This document shows, one piece after another, positions 53,610 to 64,000 of a stretch of 64,000 nt of DNA (positions within the stretch are counted from its first letter, which is position 1; every line of letters starts with the position of its first letter). Below the pieces are notes generated by a model, which saw only the letters and a list, made by a program, of their open reading frames with translations, did not search any database and was not told the origin of the DNA. Origin of the DNA: Bostrychus sinensis. Its lineage: Eukaryota; Chordata; Actinopteri; Gobiiformes; Eleotridae. Location of the stretch: assembly GCA_020698575.1 (NCBI GenBank), contig CM036239.1:45535763-45599762 (forward strand). Reading direction: 5' to 3'. Made by a program: the position numbers and the translations under genes.

Positions 53610-56179
53610 AGTACTGTTATTGTTTTCTTGCTTCTTCCTGCAGTTTTGGGTATTGTATTATCATTATGCAAAGTATAATTATGTGTGTTCTTTATACTAA
53701 ACTGCTAAAATAAGTAAGTAAATGAATGAAAGCCCTCACTCTCCCCAGACACATCCACCTTTTCCCAAATCCCATCTAAGTAGTACAACCACACTTCAAA
53801 CTCATACCATTAAAAGCTTTTATTAATATATTTTGCACTCACCATGTTAACTTGTGTGTTACTAATCACCAAAACTACCCTCTAAGTGACATTAACTCAT
53901 CTCTTTAACACAATGGTCCAAAGTACATACAGTCAATTTCTGTGTCAAATTCAATACAGTCAATTCTCTTATTTAAATTCCTAACTACAGAAACCATAAT
54001 GGAAATGTATAATTAATGCCACATGGTTGGTTTCTGTTCAGTGGGTCATTTCTGTCTCTGTAGTCTTTGGGGGGTCTGCCCAGCAACATGTCTGCGCTTA
54101 GCCCACTTCTGAGGAGGAAGTGTGTCATCCCAGCCCCAGTGGCTGTATCAGTGTGTAGATCTAATGATGCAATACAAATCCAGTATACACTTACACAGGC
54201 AAAGCCATCTAAAATCATTGTACTAAAAAAAGACAACTCCTGACTAATTAAAACTGCTAATAAAATCTATGATGCAAATAAATGAATGTATTGGAGACCT
54301 GCACTCACGCATTCAGTGGTTTGTGTGTAAGAAGCAGCCTTTGTCTGAGTGTAACAGAGCTGGGTTTTATCGCCGCACTAAACCAAAACAAAGAGAGTCA
54401 TGTGATGTGAATTCAGACCACAGCATCTGGCAGATATGAACGATGTGTGAGTAAAATGCTGCAGCAGCAATATGACTACTGCTTCTGCTGTAACTGAGCT
54501 GCTATGGCTCACTTTTGATAGAGCCCTAAAACAGGCAACATTATGTGATAACTATGTTGACTATTACAAATATATGAAAGACTGGACCAGAGCTATACAA
54601 GGGCTACATTTAGAAGTCATTCAGGACTAATCTAGGGTTCCTTTTGGACAATTATTTTATAAGGCAAAGAGTAAATTACCATAATTTAGAAGACTGTAAC
54701 ATTACTGCAAAAAGTTGTTCTCCAATAGTAACATAGTGATACATTTATATTGTAACTGCCTTGCACAAGCGAATGCTAGGGCTAAATCAATAGTCGTTTT
54801 CACACCTAATAGTCTGGTAGACAGGTTTGGATTGGGGATTAAAGCTAAACATAGGATGCAGTGCCTGTGGTGGCATTGCATTTAAAAATGAGTGAAGAAA
54901 ACAAAAACTATGAACAAGAAACCCTGCTTATCTATTGGTCAGTGATGTGATCAGTCATATAAACAAAAATGGAGCCGCATCAGATTCTAGCGGTATTGTG
55001 TCAGACATATACATTGCAACAATGGGCCCAGCATGAGCGGGAGACCAGGCAGCAGGCCGTGTAGAAAGTTGTTTTTCACAGGAGGCTGCTGAGTCTGCTA
55101 CCTAGGAGGCGGAGTGCACAGGGTAAAGACACAGACCACTGGTTATACAGACACCAAGCAAGGTTTGGCATGACCAAATACCTATAGCCAATTACTGGAA
55201 GAATAAGTGACTAACAATATAAGCTTTAAGCGTAAATGTAGATTATTAGTTTACTTATGTCATTTATGTGCTCACTTCACAATTTTAAACAAACTACTTG
55301 ACATTTTACATTGTTACAAAATACATGATCTTTTACAAATACTACTGTCAGGATTGTAATATTACTAGCAGCATCAACAGGCTATTACCCCACAGTGTGG
55401 TTCTCTTCCTGGTTTTGGATCACCATTTGGTCTGCATTGCATTCACATACTGTATCATATTGAACCACACCAGGGTTCACTTCAACAGAATCAGGACCTA
55501 TGAGTTTGCTTTTTGGTCTCCCCAAACGAACCAGACTTTCCAAGCAAGCAGTCCAAACAGAGCACGTGTGAATGCACTAAATATGGGACCCAGTTTTATT
55601 TCTGGTCATTTAATTGTGACCCAATATAGCACCCTGTGCTATATTGTGCAGCACTGACTTTTAACATCAGCATCTGAGTTGTCTTACATTATGACCTACA
55701 TTTTCCCCCAACCCCCCAGTTCTCCACAAGAGCATTTTGGACAAACTTCAAAGGCTCAACCAAGATGTAGACACCAAAGCCTAATTACTATGCTAATAAT
55801 GCAACTCTGGGCTGTCCCCATTTTATCCTACAATTTTTTGTTTTTGTTCAGTTTTTCTTACAATCTAAAAAGCATGAGGTAATACAATGGAAAATGTGGC
55901 CTTATACTGGGTCCCAGCGCCGTGCTTGTGAGGAGGAGGGGCGGAGAAAAGAGAGAAGGATCGGGAGAGAGGAAAGTAGGAGGATTTGAGGCGAACAGTC
56001 AGAATAAAGTCTTTGTGTTTGAGTAAAAAGCCGTGAAATCAGTGAAATGACTGCAGGCGTGTACAGTACCACTGATGGAGAATGTGAAGAGAGGAGGTGA
56101 ATGGTGAATATGTTTTGGATATGACTACGTACTGTTTGATCTCACATTTAATCTGGTGGAAATTGAAAAACATCAATTT

Positions 56180-56475
56180 TGGGGCTGCAATAGGTTGGCG
56201 GTTCAAACCTCCGCTAAAGGCAATGTGAGTGTATACTGCTATTGTGTCCTTGGGCAAGACACCTCACTGCCTGTGTGAACGTGTTAGTGCGATAGTGTGA
56301 CTGGTGGTGGTCGGAGAGGCTGTAAGCGCAGATTGGCAGCCACATCTCTGACAGTCAGTCTCGGGGCAGCTGTGGCTATAAGTAGCTTACCAACTCTGAG
56401 TGAGACTGAGGTATGAATAATGGGCTAATGTGAAGTGCAATATAAATCTAATCCAGTATTATTATTATTATTATT
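56180..56475 (+). mobile_element. tRNA-derived SINE with (TTA)n tail
   Basis: GGTTCAAACCTCC B-box-like, GTCCTTGGGCAAGACACCTC, GGGGCAGCTGTGGCTATA and an ATTATTATT tail, as in 24911-25322. Confidence 0.75.
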
Positions 56476-57012
56476 TTTATCTCAACAAATGTCTGATTTA
56501 AATGCATTAACAACACAAGCTCTAAAACTAAAGGTAAATAGTGTCAAATATTGTTGAATAAAAATAAATAAAATGCAATACATGGGCTCAAAAAAGCAGT
56601 CTTTGCCTAATGGAAAACATTTTTCAGCTTAATTAATAGTAAAGTAGGAAATTAAGGAGAGAGCGGGGAGAGACATTAAGTAAATTGTCAGAATCCCGGA
56701 CACGGACTCTAACTTATGTTGCATGGCAGGCTGTACTTACCCTGCATATACACTGCAGCTCTACCAAGCCATACAGCAGGGCCTAGTATTTTGTTTTTAA
56801 AAGTCTGTCAAAGCAAGCCGGGCTTTCTGGAGTTAATCCTCACCTCATGTAGTTTTTTTGTCATTCTATTAATATTCTACTATGAATTATACTGTATGGC
56901 TATGCTAAATATTTAATAAGAGCATGATTTGCAATGTTGAGTCATCCCCTTTAGCAAATATTTTGTCTAAAAGTGGAATACAAAATACATATATCAAAAA
57001 TACGTGAGCCTT

Positions 57013-57120
57013 GTGACTAACCAACCATCGTCCAGGGTGTACCCTGCCTCAGGCCCAAAGTAGCTGAGACAGACTCCAGTCCCCTGTGATCCTAACGGCA
57101 ATAAGGGTTTGTGTAAAGAT
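57013..57120 (+). mobile_element. SINE 3' fragment
   Basis: CCAGGGTGTACCCTGCCTC and ATCCTAACGGCAATAAGGG: 3' part of the SINE at 47909-48171, plus orientation. Confidence 0.65.
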
Positions 57121-58777
57121 CCAATACAAAAAGGGAAAGTAAAGTGAAAGAAATTATTCAGTCTCTAAATTGAACCAGATGCTGCGGTAACACCAACCTT
57201 GCTTTACATAATCACACTGAAATAATAATAGACACTTTCAAGCCCAGTTTTAAAATAGTCTCAACAGACACCAAAAGCTCATGTCCCACACCATTACTAC
57301 CTTTATGTGGAGTCTCAACTCATAATACTGACACAATCAGAGCAAAAACACATCAAGAAGGGAGATGCACACAGGCTGAACTGACACCGACGCTGTAAAT
57401 AGACCTGCTCATATGAGAATCACAACCTTCTGAAAATACACAAGTCATCTCTTCGCTTCAGGACATCAGCGAACACAGACAAAACAAGCTTAACATTAGT
57501 GATTACTGATCAAAATGCTGTTATTGGATGTTATTCAATAAGTTTTGCTTTGGGTTTCAGGTGTTCATTTAAGTACACTCATATTGTCTATTTTTACTGA
57601 GATGTGGTACTTTTAGGGTAATATTACAAAAACTACTGCTACTACTACTGCTGCTACATAATTATGGTTCATTTAGAGATTTTCAGTATAGAAAAAAATA
57701 TCCCTCAAGAATAGTCAACACAGTTAAAAGAAGTAGACAGGAGCATTAACTACCAAACGGCTATAAAAGAGGTGTGGCGTGGCCCATAGACAAAAAAAAA
57801 AGTATTTCTGCAATATATTTTTAGAAAGTTGCATTATAGTACAAATTAGAGCAATTTATAAGTACAAGTATGTTATGTTGTATGACAAAAATAAGTCCCC
57901 GTAACACACACTTGCACTATTAGTAGTTTTTGGAGTTTTAGTAGCCTTAGAGGGTTGTTGTAAAGGTGAAGTTTCACTGGCCCCCATTTGCAGCCACACA
58001 TAAAACAAAACCTGACCTATAGCTGTTGTCTTTTTCTATTGTACTGTATAGATAACTATCCTTAAGTGCAGTATATCATAGACCATTACCAAAATACCGG
58101 ACTATCCACTAAGCATAAAACGTGTATTTCTAAATCCACACACAAATAATTTCTCAACTGGGGATGCCACAATGTCAAATTGTCTTATTGTGACAATAAA
58201 AAAATATAGCAATTTTATAATTTGCGCAATTACTGAAACTGCAAAAAGAAACACTGAGCAGTTTTTTTAAATGCTTGATTCATACTTTTAACCACTCTTG
58301 TAGTTAATTGTTGTCTATTTTTTCCACAACTGTTAGCCTGCCTGACCCAGTCTTCCATATTTGTTATTTATTTTTAATTTTATTGATTAGCCTGAAGGTC
58401 CTCGTAAACATGCACTAAGGACTGAAGAGAAACATATCTCCTAAAATTAGACACAAATATTATTAATCAGAAGGAAATTCAAGTTCCAGCAGCAACTTCA
58501 CAAAGTACCAAAATATAAGTCACTCAGCATGCAATATCAGAAAGGTGCAATATAAAGAATATAATTGTATAATAATATAATATAGAAATAATAATATGAA
58601 AGTAGTTGAGTAGCAGCAGATTAATCTACCGTGAGAGTTATAATCTTGAATAACAGTAAAATCGGTTAATCCGGACATCCTTTTTTTTAATCACTTCAGT
58701 TCTTAAACCGCAGCCACTACAAAGCAGACAGCTCATTTATGCTTCATGTTTTGTGAATAGCCGCGCTTATTAGTCCT

Positions 58778-59045
58778 TTAAACGCTAGCAACCCTCGCAC
58801 CAACTAACTTCATGTCAACTTTCGCTACATCCATGAAACTCCTCTTTGATCTCGCTCTAGGGCTCCTCCTCCAGCTCCAACATCTTTCTATTCCCCTCTG
58901 TCCAAACCATCTCAATCTGGAAAATCTGACTTGATCTCCAAAATATCTAATAAGATTCCTAATCCTCTCCATCCTCATCACTCCCAGAGAACTTCAACAT
59001 CTTCAGCTCTGCTACCTCCAGCCCTGCCTAATATCTTTTCCTCAG
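58778..59045 (-). mobile_element. LINE 3'-end fragment
   Basis: Minus-strand frame LRWFGQRGIERCW and KRSFMDVAKVDMKLVG; best preserved of four related fragments in the window. Confidence 0.65.
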
Positions 59046-59770
59046 TACTTTTATCTCCAAATTATGCAATACCACAGGTCTGAGTATAATGAACACCCAC
59101 AAATTTTGTCACTAGTTCTGTATAGGCGTAGAGCTCTTTAGTCTTGTTTCTCTTGAAAGTGAAACCTGAACTCCCACAGGTGCTCATTTCTGAAGCTCCC
59201 TCATTCACAAATGTCTGGTGTTGGAGCAGAGTTATGTCTTTGCCGCCTCGGGACTGTGCAGAAATCACAGTAGACTCCAGGGAGTTTCCTTCACATCATG
59301 GTGTACATTACAAATCAAAGCGCTGCTCTCTGTCACCACACCGAGAGGACCCTCCATGGAGACTTCAAAGAGACCACAGACAGTCACCTCCCTTGGCCTT
59401 CAGGCTGCAAAAACATCCAATATTTCTCCAAATGAGAAAAGTGATGCCTATAAAACAACTATATTTTATTTAGAGCGCATTTTCATTTAGTTTAAAAATT
59501 ACACCAGGTTTCTCACATTATCAAAAAACTAGCATGCCATCATTGCAATGAGGTTTAAACCCCATATCGATTGCTAATGTCTGCCAACTCAACTATAGTG
59601 ATTTCTACTGGCCTTACATTTAAAATTATGCTGTCAAAAAAAAAAAAAAACTTTCCTGGTTTTCTGGCATACAAATATAAGACAAACTAAGAAGGTTATG
59701 GCAGCAAAACCATAGCAACAGTGGTGTAACAATGGTTACCACCCTTTTTGGTTTTGTGTACCCCAAGGCC

Positions 59771-60320
59771 CTGATTTAGCCCTGGTGTGGACCTGCCTTA
59801 GCCCTGGTGTGGACCTGCCTTAGCCCTGGTGTGGACCTGCCTTAGCCCTGGTGTGGACCTGCCTTAGCCCTGGTGTGGACCTGCCTTAGCCCTGGTGTGG
59901 ACCTGCCTTAGCCCTGGTGTGGACCTGCCTTAGCCCTGGTGTGGACCTGCCTTAGCCCTGGTGTGGACCTGCCTTAGCCCTGGTGTGGACCTGCCTTAGC
60001 CCTGGTGTGGACCCGGCTACGTCCTGGTGTGGACCCGGCTACGTCCTGGTGTGGACCCGGCTACGTCCTGGTGTGGACCCGGCTACGTCCTGGTGTGGAC
60101 CCGGCTACGTCCTGGTGTGGACCCGGCTACGTCCTGGTTTGGACCCGGCTACGTCCTGGTTTGGACCCGGCTACGTCCTGGTTTGGACCCGGCTTAGTCC
60201 TGGTTTGGACCCGGCTTAGTCCTGGTTTGGACCCGGCTTAGTCCTGGTTTGGACCCGGCTTAGTCCTGGTTTGGACCCGGCTTAGTCCTGGTTTGGACCC
60301 GGCTTAGTCCTGGTTTGTTG
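59771..60320 (+). repeat. 22-bp minisatellite, ~25 units in four variant blocks
   Basis: Core CCTGGTGTGGAC or CCTGGTTTGGAC. After one starting unit: ten CTGCCTTAGC units (59793-60012), five CCGGCTACGT with GTGTGGAC (60013-60122), three CCGGCTACGT with GTTTGGAC (60123-60188), five CCGGCTTAGT with GTTTGGAC (60189-60298), one decayed. Long frames here are a by-product of the 66-nt reading period. Confidence 0.95.
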
Positions 60321-60600
60321 CTGGTTTTGTTCTGGTTTTGTCCCAGGTTAGTCCTGGTTTAGTCCTGATTTAGTCTTAGTCTTGTTCTGGTTTTAGGCAT
60401 GGGTTACTGCTGGTTTAGTCTAGTTTAGTCCTGGTTTGACCTGGTTTAGTTCTGGCTTAGACCTGGTTTGTTCTTGGTTTTGTACTCATTTATTTCTGGT
60501 TTATTCCAGTTTTTTTTTCTGGATTTAGACCTGTTTTTTTCCTGGTTGAGTTCTGGTTTTAGACCTGGTTTAGTTCCTGTTTTTTTCCTTTTAATCCTTT
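60321..60600 (+). repeat. degenerate CTGGTTTAG array following the minisatellite
   Basis: TAGTCCTGGTTTAGTCCTGA-like 11-mers that decay away from the minisatellite. Confidence 0.8.
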
Positions 60601-61136
60601 TTATAGGTAAATAATGGTTGTCTCTCAGTGTCTGTTGCCAAGTATTCACCCTGCGATTAACTTAAAAATGTCCAAACCAACCCCAAAACTATAGTTAATT
60701 GATAATCCCATTTACTGTCTACTAAAAAAAAAGACTGGGCCGATGTATTCCCCTTTGTATTTTACACATTCACTCTCTTAAGATTACAAAAGATGGGCAC
60801 AGTCAAAGTGAGCAATTCTCTTTGCTTCTCTTTCTCTGCTGGTACTTGCTAAAGTCACACCAGTCTTGTGCAGAGGCAGGCTCATAGGGTTATTCCAGCT
60901 CTGCCTCTGGGTCAGTCATGCTTCGAACAAACAAAGGCTCTTTTACTGCCGTACTCCCACTGTCCCGGGCCACAGCTCTGCAGTCATCGGTTTGTGTGAG
61001 TGTCCTCACTGTACTTAGCGGGAGGTACCGCAAATGGGCTCTGCTACTGCACCCAGGGCTCAATATAAATGAGAACTTGTTTCATATTGTTTGATAGTTG
61101 AAAATGATGGCTTTGCAGAAAATAAAGCATTGTTGT

Positions 61137-61581
61137 TAGGGCTGCACAATATGGACAAAACATGCAATATTCGATAACTATGTTGAAAATTACGATAATG
61201 ATATTATTGGGCTATTTTAAAATAGGGTCCACTTTTCTGACAAAGTTAAATTCACTTCAAATAAAAATGTAAGTCCCTGTATTCACAAGTCAAAACAGCG
61301 TTAAAATCAAACCTTAACACAGACTAAACCAGGACTAAAACAAGGCTAAATTGTGACTACAATAAGGAAATTACCACTAAAACTGGACTTTTTAAAACAT
61401 TTTATTTAGTCACAAGACATTTTCTTTTAAGACTCTGGTAGGAAAAATTATTCTTTAGTGTGACTCTCTGTCAGATGGAAGACCAAAGTGTTATTCCAAT
61501 TTGTTTAAATTCTTGCAATACGGATACTGAGTTTCCTGATATTGCGATAACAATGATTTCGCAATATATTGTGCAGCCCTA
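61137..61581. mobile_element. hAT-like element (TAGGGCTGCACAATAT ends)
   Basis: Both ends TAGGGCTGCACAATAT (right inverted). Flanks ATTGTTGT and AATGTTAT agree at 6 of 8. Contains an ACTAAACCAGGACTAAA stretch. Confidence 0.7.
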
Positions 61582-62619
61582 AATGTTATAAACTTCATAG
61601 TCGTAGTCATAGTAGAAACTAGTTGTGCTGAAAAAAATAAATAAATAAAAAAAAACGTGCCAAATTAATATGCAAATCACTGCACACTAGGAGGCAATTT
61701 TGGCAAACAAGAATGAAAAAGCCTAAAAAAGTATGAAGGTAGTATGTATGCAGTCTTAATTTGACTGGTAGAACAAACATTTCAGCTTTTTTATTGAAAC
61801 TATGAGGTAAGAAAACTAATCCTCTGCCATTGATGCTCTTATTGTGTCCCATTACAAGCCCAGCCTTTAGACAGAACAGGGCTTGCAGTTCAAGTCTGTT
61901 TGAGTCCTAACTTTACTCCTTGATTATTTCTGATTAAGTTTGAGAATTACTCATCTAGAATAGTGTAGGCAGTGGCATTATTTCTGTATGTTTTTATTCA
62001 CTTTTATTCACTATCTAAGGTAATCATTATCATTGTTTGTTAAAAGTCTTAAGTGAAGCTATACAAACATACAGTCTCTTTACTCCATAAAAACAGATTA
62101 CATTCAGAGAGGGGCCAGTTACACATTAAGCAGAGCAACTTTCACATATTTTTTACAGGACCATTTAGATAAGCCGAGGTTTATTAGTGAAGATTGTAGG
62201 AATGCAGATAAAGCCAAGGCAGCAGAAGGCTGAGTTGCTGCAGGGTAGAAGACAGTATTTTTAGGTATAGGGGCCTCAGAATGTCCCAGCGGAATATAAT
62301 AACATGTACCACATAAACAAATGTAAACAGAGCACGTGTTGCAGAGTTGGCTCCGTCACTCCCTTCACCACATGACGAACACAAAGCCCACAGGCGACAG
62401 CAAAACAGACAGCTATAGGTTTGACAACACGCCCGGGCACCACAGTGTCATCTGCTCAGCAACAGGACGCTCAGAGGGAGACAAAAATGGTAACAAACAA
62501 TGGATATGGATAGAGACAGTTTGAGAGATTGCATAAATGTGCACATTTGGTGAAAAAAAAGACAGCAGGTAAAATTAATATTGAACATTTCAATATTAAT
62601 TTGATTCAATTCAATTCAA

Positions 62620-62822
62620 TATTTCATTTGATTGACAAGCAAATCAGCTCTGTCATTAAATCAAGCTTTTTCCAACTGAGGCTTCTTTCAAAAATAAAAC
62701 AGTATCTTCCTCAGGCTGATTTTGAAAGAGCAATCCATGCATTTGTCACATCACGATTGGATTACTGTAATTCACTGTACGTAGGGTTGGACCAGGGTTC
62801 TCAAAAAACATTGCATAACACA
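62620..62822 (+). mobile_element. LINE reverse-transcriptase remnant
   Basis: Frame SSFFQLRLLSKIKQYLPQAD followed by AIHAFVTSRLDYCNSLYVGL, the conserved C-terminal part of L2/Rex-type non-LTR reverse transcriptases. Short and without flanking ORF. Confidence 0.75.
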
Positions 62823-64000
62823 CAACTTAGGTCTGGTCAGATGAAACATCGCTGGAATTGCAACAAAACAACTGAAGGTTAAAAATGATATAATCTTAAT
62901 ATGAAATTTGATTAAGGGGCAGTAGCTGCATGGCAGACCATGTAGCACATAAAAAAATGTAAACAGAGCACGTGTGGTAACAAATATGACCACATATGGA
63001 CAATAGTGTTTAATAGTGTCTTTTAAGCACTTTCAATAGTCTATAATAATCAGTCTAACTTGTCCAAGTCTAAAACCACTCATTTCAATAATAAAATTCA
63101 ATTCTGCTTTTACAGTAATCATTTTTCCTCATATGGTGCAACACTTTTGAATGGCACATCTTGTTTCCAAAAGGTACCAAGACAGCTGAAACCCTGACAG
63201 CGGACAAAGCCATTTTCCATTTCATGTAATAGCCCACACCATGCAAACCGCACCTGTGGTTAGACCAGTATCTTCCCTGTTTTTCTAAATGAATGGGTTG
63301 CGTGCAGGTTAGATGATCCTCTTATCAATTGTTCACACCAGCATGGTAATTGATCCACTGGCCCATTGCAATGGCTCTGAGGAGGAGATAGACTCTAATC
63401 TAGGCTAATGGAGTTTTGTGGGCTAATGTGTTGTGCAAGGGTCGACCTGAATAAAAACAACAGCAACGCGGATGAGACAAGGTAACCTTCAAAACAAATG
63501 ACCCACGGTTTTCCTTTTTTAATCAAATGCCACCTACTTATGCATCACTGGAAATGACACTCCGGTACAAGAAGGCACTAACTGGCTCTGTGACCATAAT
63601 GGGCCATGGGTTATTCAATATAAACACAACATAGAGATTTCTAGCAAATAGTCACAAGAATACGTCGTCATAGCATATATTTGTCAACATTTTAAGATTA
63701 TGGTAATAGTAACTGTTAACAACGTCACGGTTAACTCCTGTGTGACCCTATAATCCGATTTTTTGAGTGGAGTCTATTTGACTGCCCTGTGCTATTGCCG
63801 GCTCCTTCTGGGCACTATAGGTGAATTGCCTTTAGTGGATTAAATAAATGGTTGTCATTGTATCCACGTCAAAACAATTGTCCAAAAATCCACTGATCAT
63901 CAAGTTGGGCATAATATTGGATGATGTATTACAATTTACAGTACTACAATCAGGACACATTCAAATACTTGTATACTGCTGTACACAAAAGTGATTACCA

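Larger units (their letters stand above)
48635..64000. other. region upstream of cdk17 coding exon 1; no coding exon recognised
   Basis: The acceptor at 48635 requires an upstream untranslated exon, so at least part of this is cdk17 intron. I see no CpG island-like promoter or recognisable exon. It contains a (GT)n-rich stretch at about 51233-51282, SINE, LINE and hAT debris, and the 59.8 kb minisatellite. Gene-free stretches 49130-51200, 53620-55900, 56480-58770 and 63000-64000 show nothing identifiable beyond short AT-rich runs. Confidence 0.6.

Noticed and set aside
53985..54236. 83-residue minus-strand open frame upstream of cdk17
   Set aside because: Considered as an alternative cdk17 first exon, but it lacks similarity to known CDK17 N-termini and shows no convincing donor in frame.
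59062..59490. Overlapping open frames on both strands (68-109 residues)
   Set aside because: They adjoin a LINE 3' fragment and are probably repeat-derived, but no family motif could be recognised, so no feature is called.
59983..60241. Two 78-residue repetitive open frames (GPGYVLVWTRL repeats)
   Set aside because: Produced by the 22-bp minisatellite reading as a 66-nt period; no start context, splice sites or neighbours supporting a gene.

Overview
This is a vertebrate nuclear locus, most likely from a spiny-rayed (percomorph) teleost. It has no operons or bacterial features. Genes are split into short exons with GT-AG introns, the proteins match vertebrate families, and the introns are packed with fish-type DNA transposons, tRNA-derived SINEs and decayed LINEs. 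The species cannot be fixed from this sequence.

Two protein-coding genes can be supported, both on the minus strand. (1) hcfc2, a host cell factor 2 homolog, occupies 612-4031. The start codon and six kelch-propeller exons are present, and the gene runs off the left edge of the window. (2) cdk17, the PCTAIRE-2 cyclin-dependent kinase, has a coding sequence complete in 16 exons from 48616 (start) down to 8197 (stop). It encodes 526 residues and every exon junction keeps frame. The two genes lie head to tail: cdk17 ends about 4.2 kb upstream of the hcfc2 start. No biochemical link between them is implied. The first cdk17 coding exon begins at a splice acceptor, so an untranslated first exon and promoter must lie to its right; I could not place them in 48.6-64 kb.

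The rest is mobile DNA. cdk17 intron 8 (10866-14720) is almost wholly two head-to-tail copies of an A/G-rich element with internal ~300 bp repeats, subterminal inverted repeats and a short array of hairpins. cdk17 introns 2 and 3 hold nested hAT, PIF/Harbinger, Tc1 and SINE insertions, many with readable target-site duplications (TSDs). The upstream region (48.6-64 kb) holds more LINE, SINE and hAT debris and a striking 22-bp minisatellite at 59771-60320 with block-wise sequence turnover.

No new multi-gene system was found. The most unusual material is structural: the intron 8 element, the 52-bp palindrome array, the block-evolving minisatellite, a nested transposon stack at 33.2-36.8 kb, a hAT-like family carrying 'CTGGTTTAG' arrays, and a GC-AG intron in cdk17.
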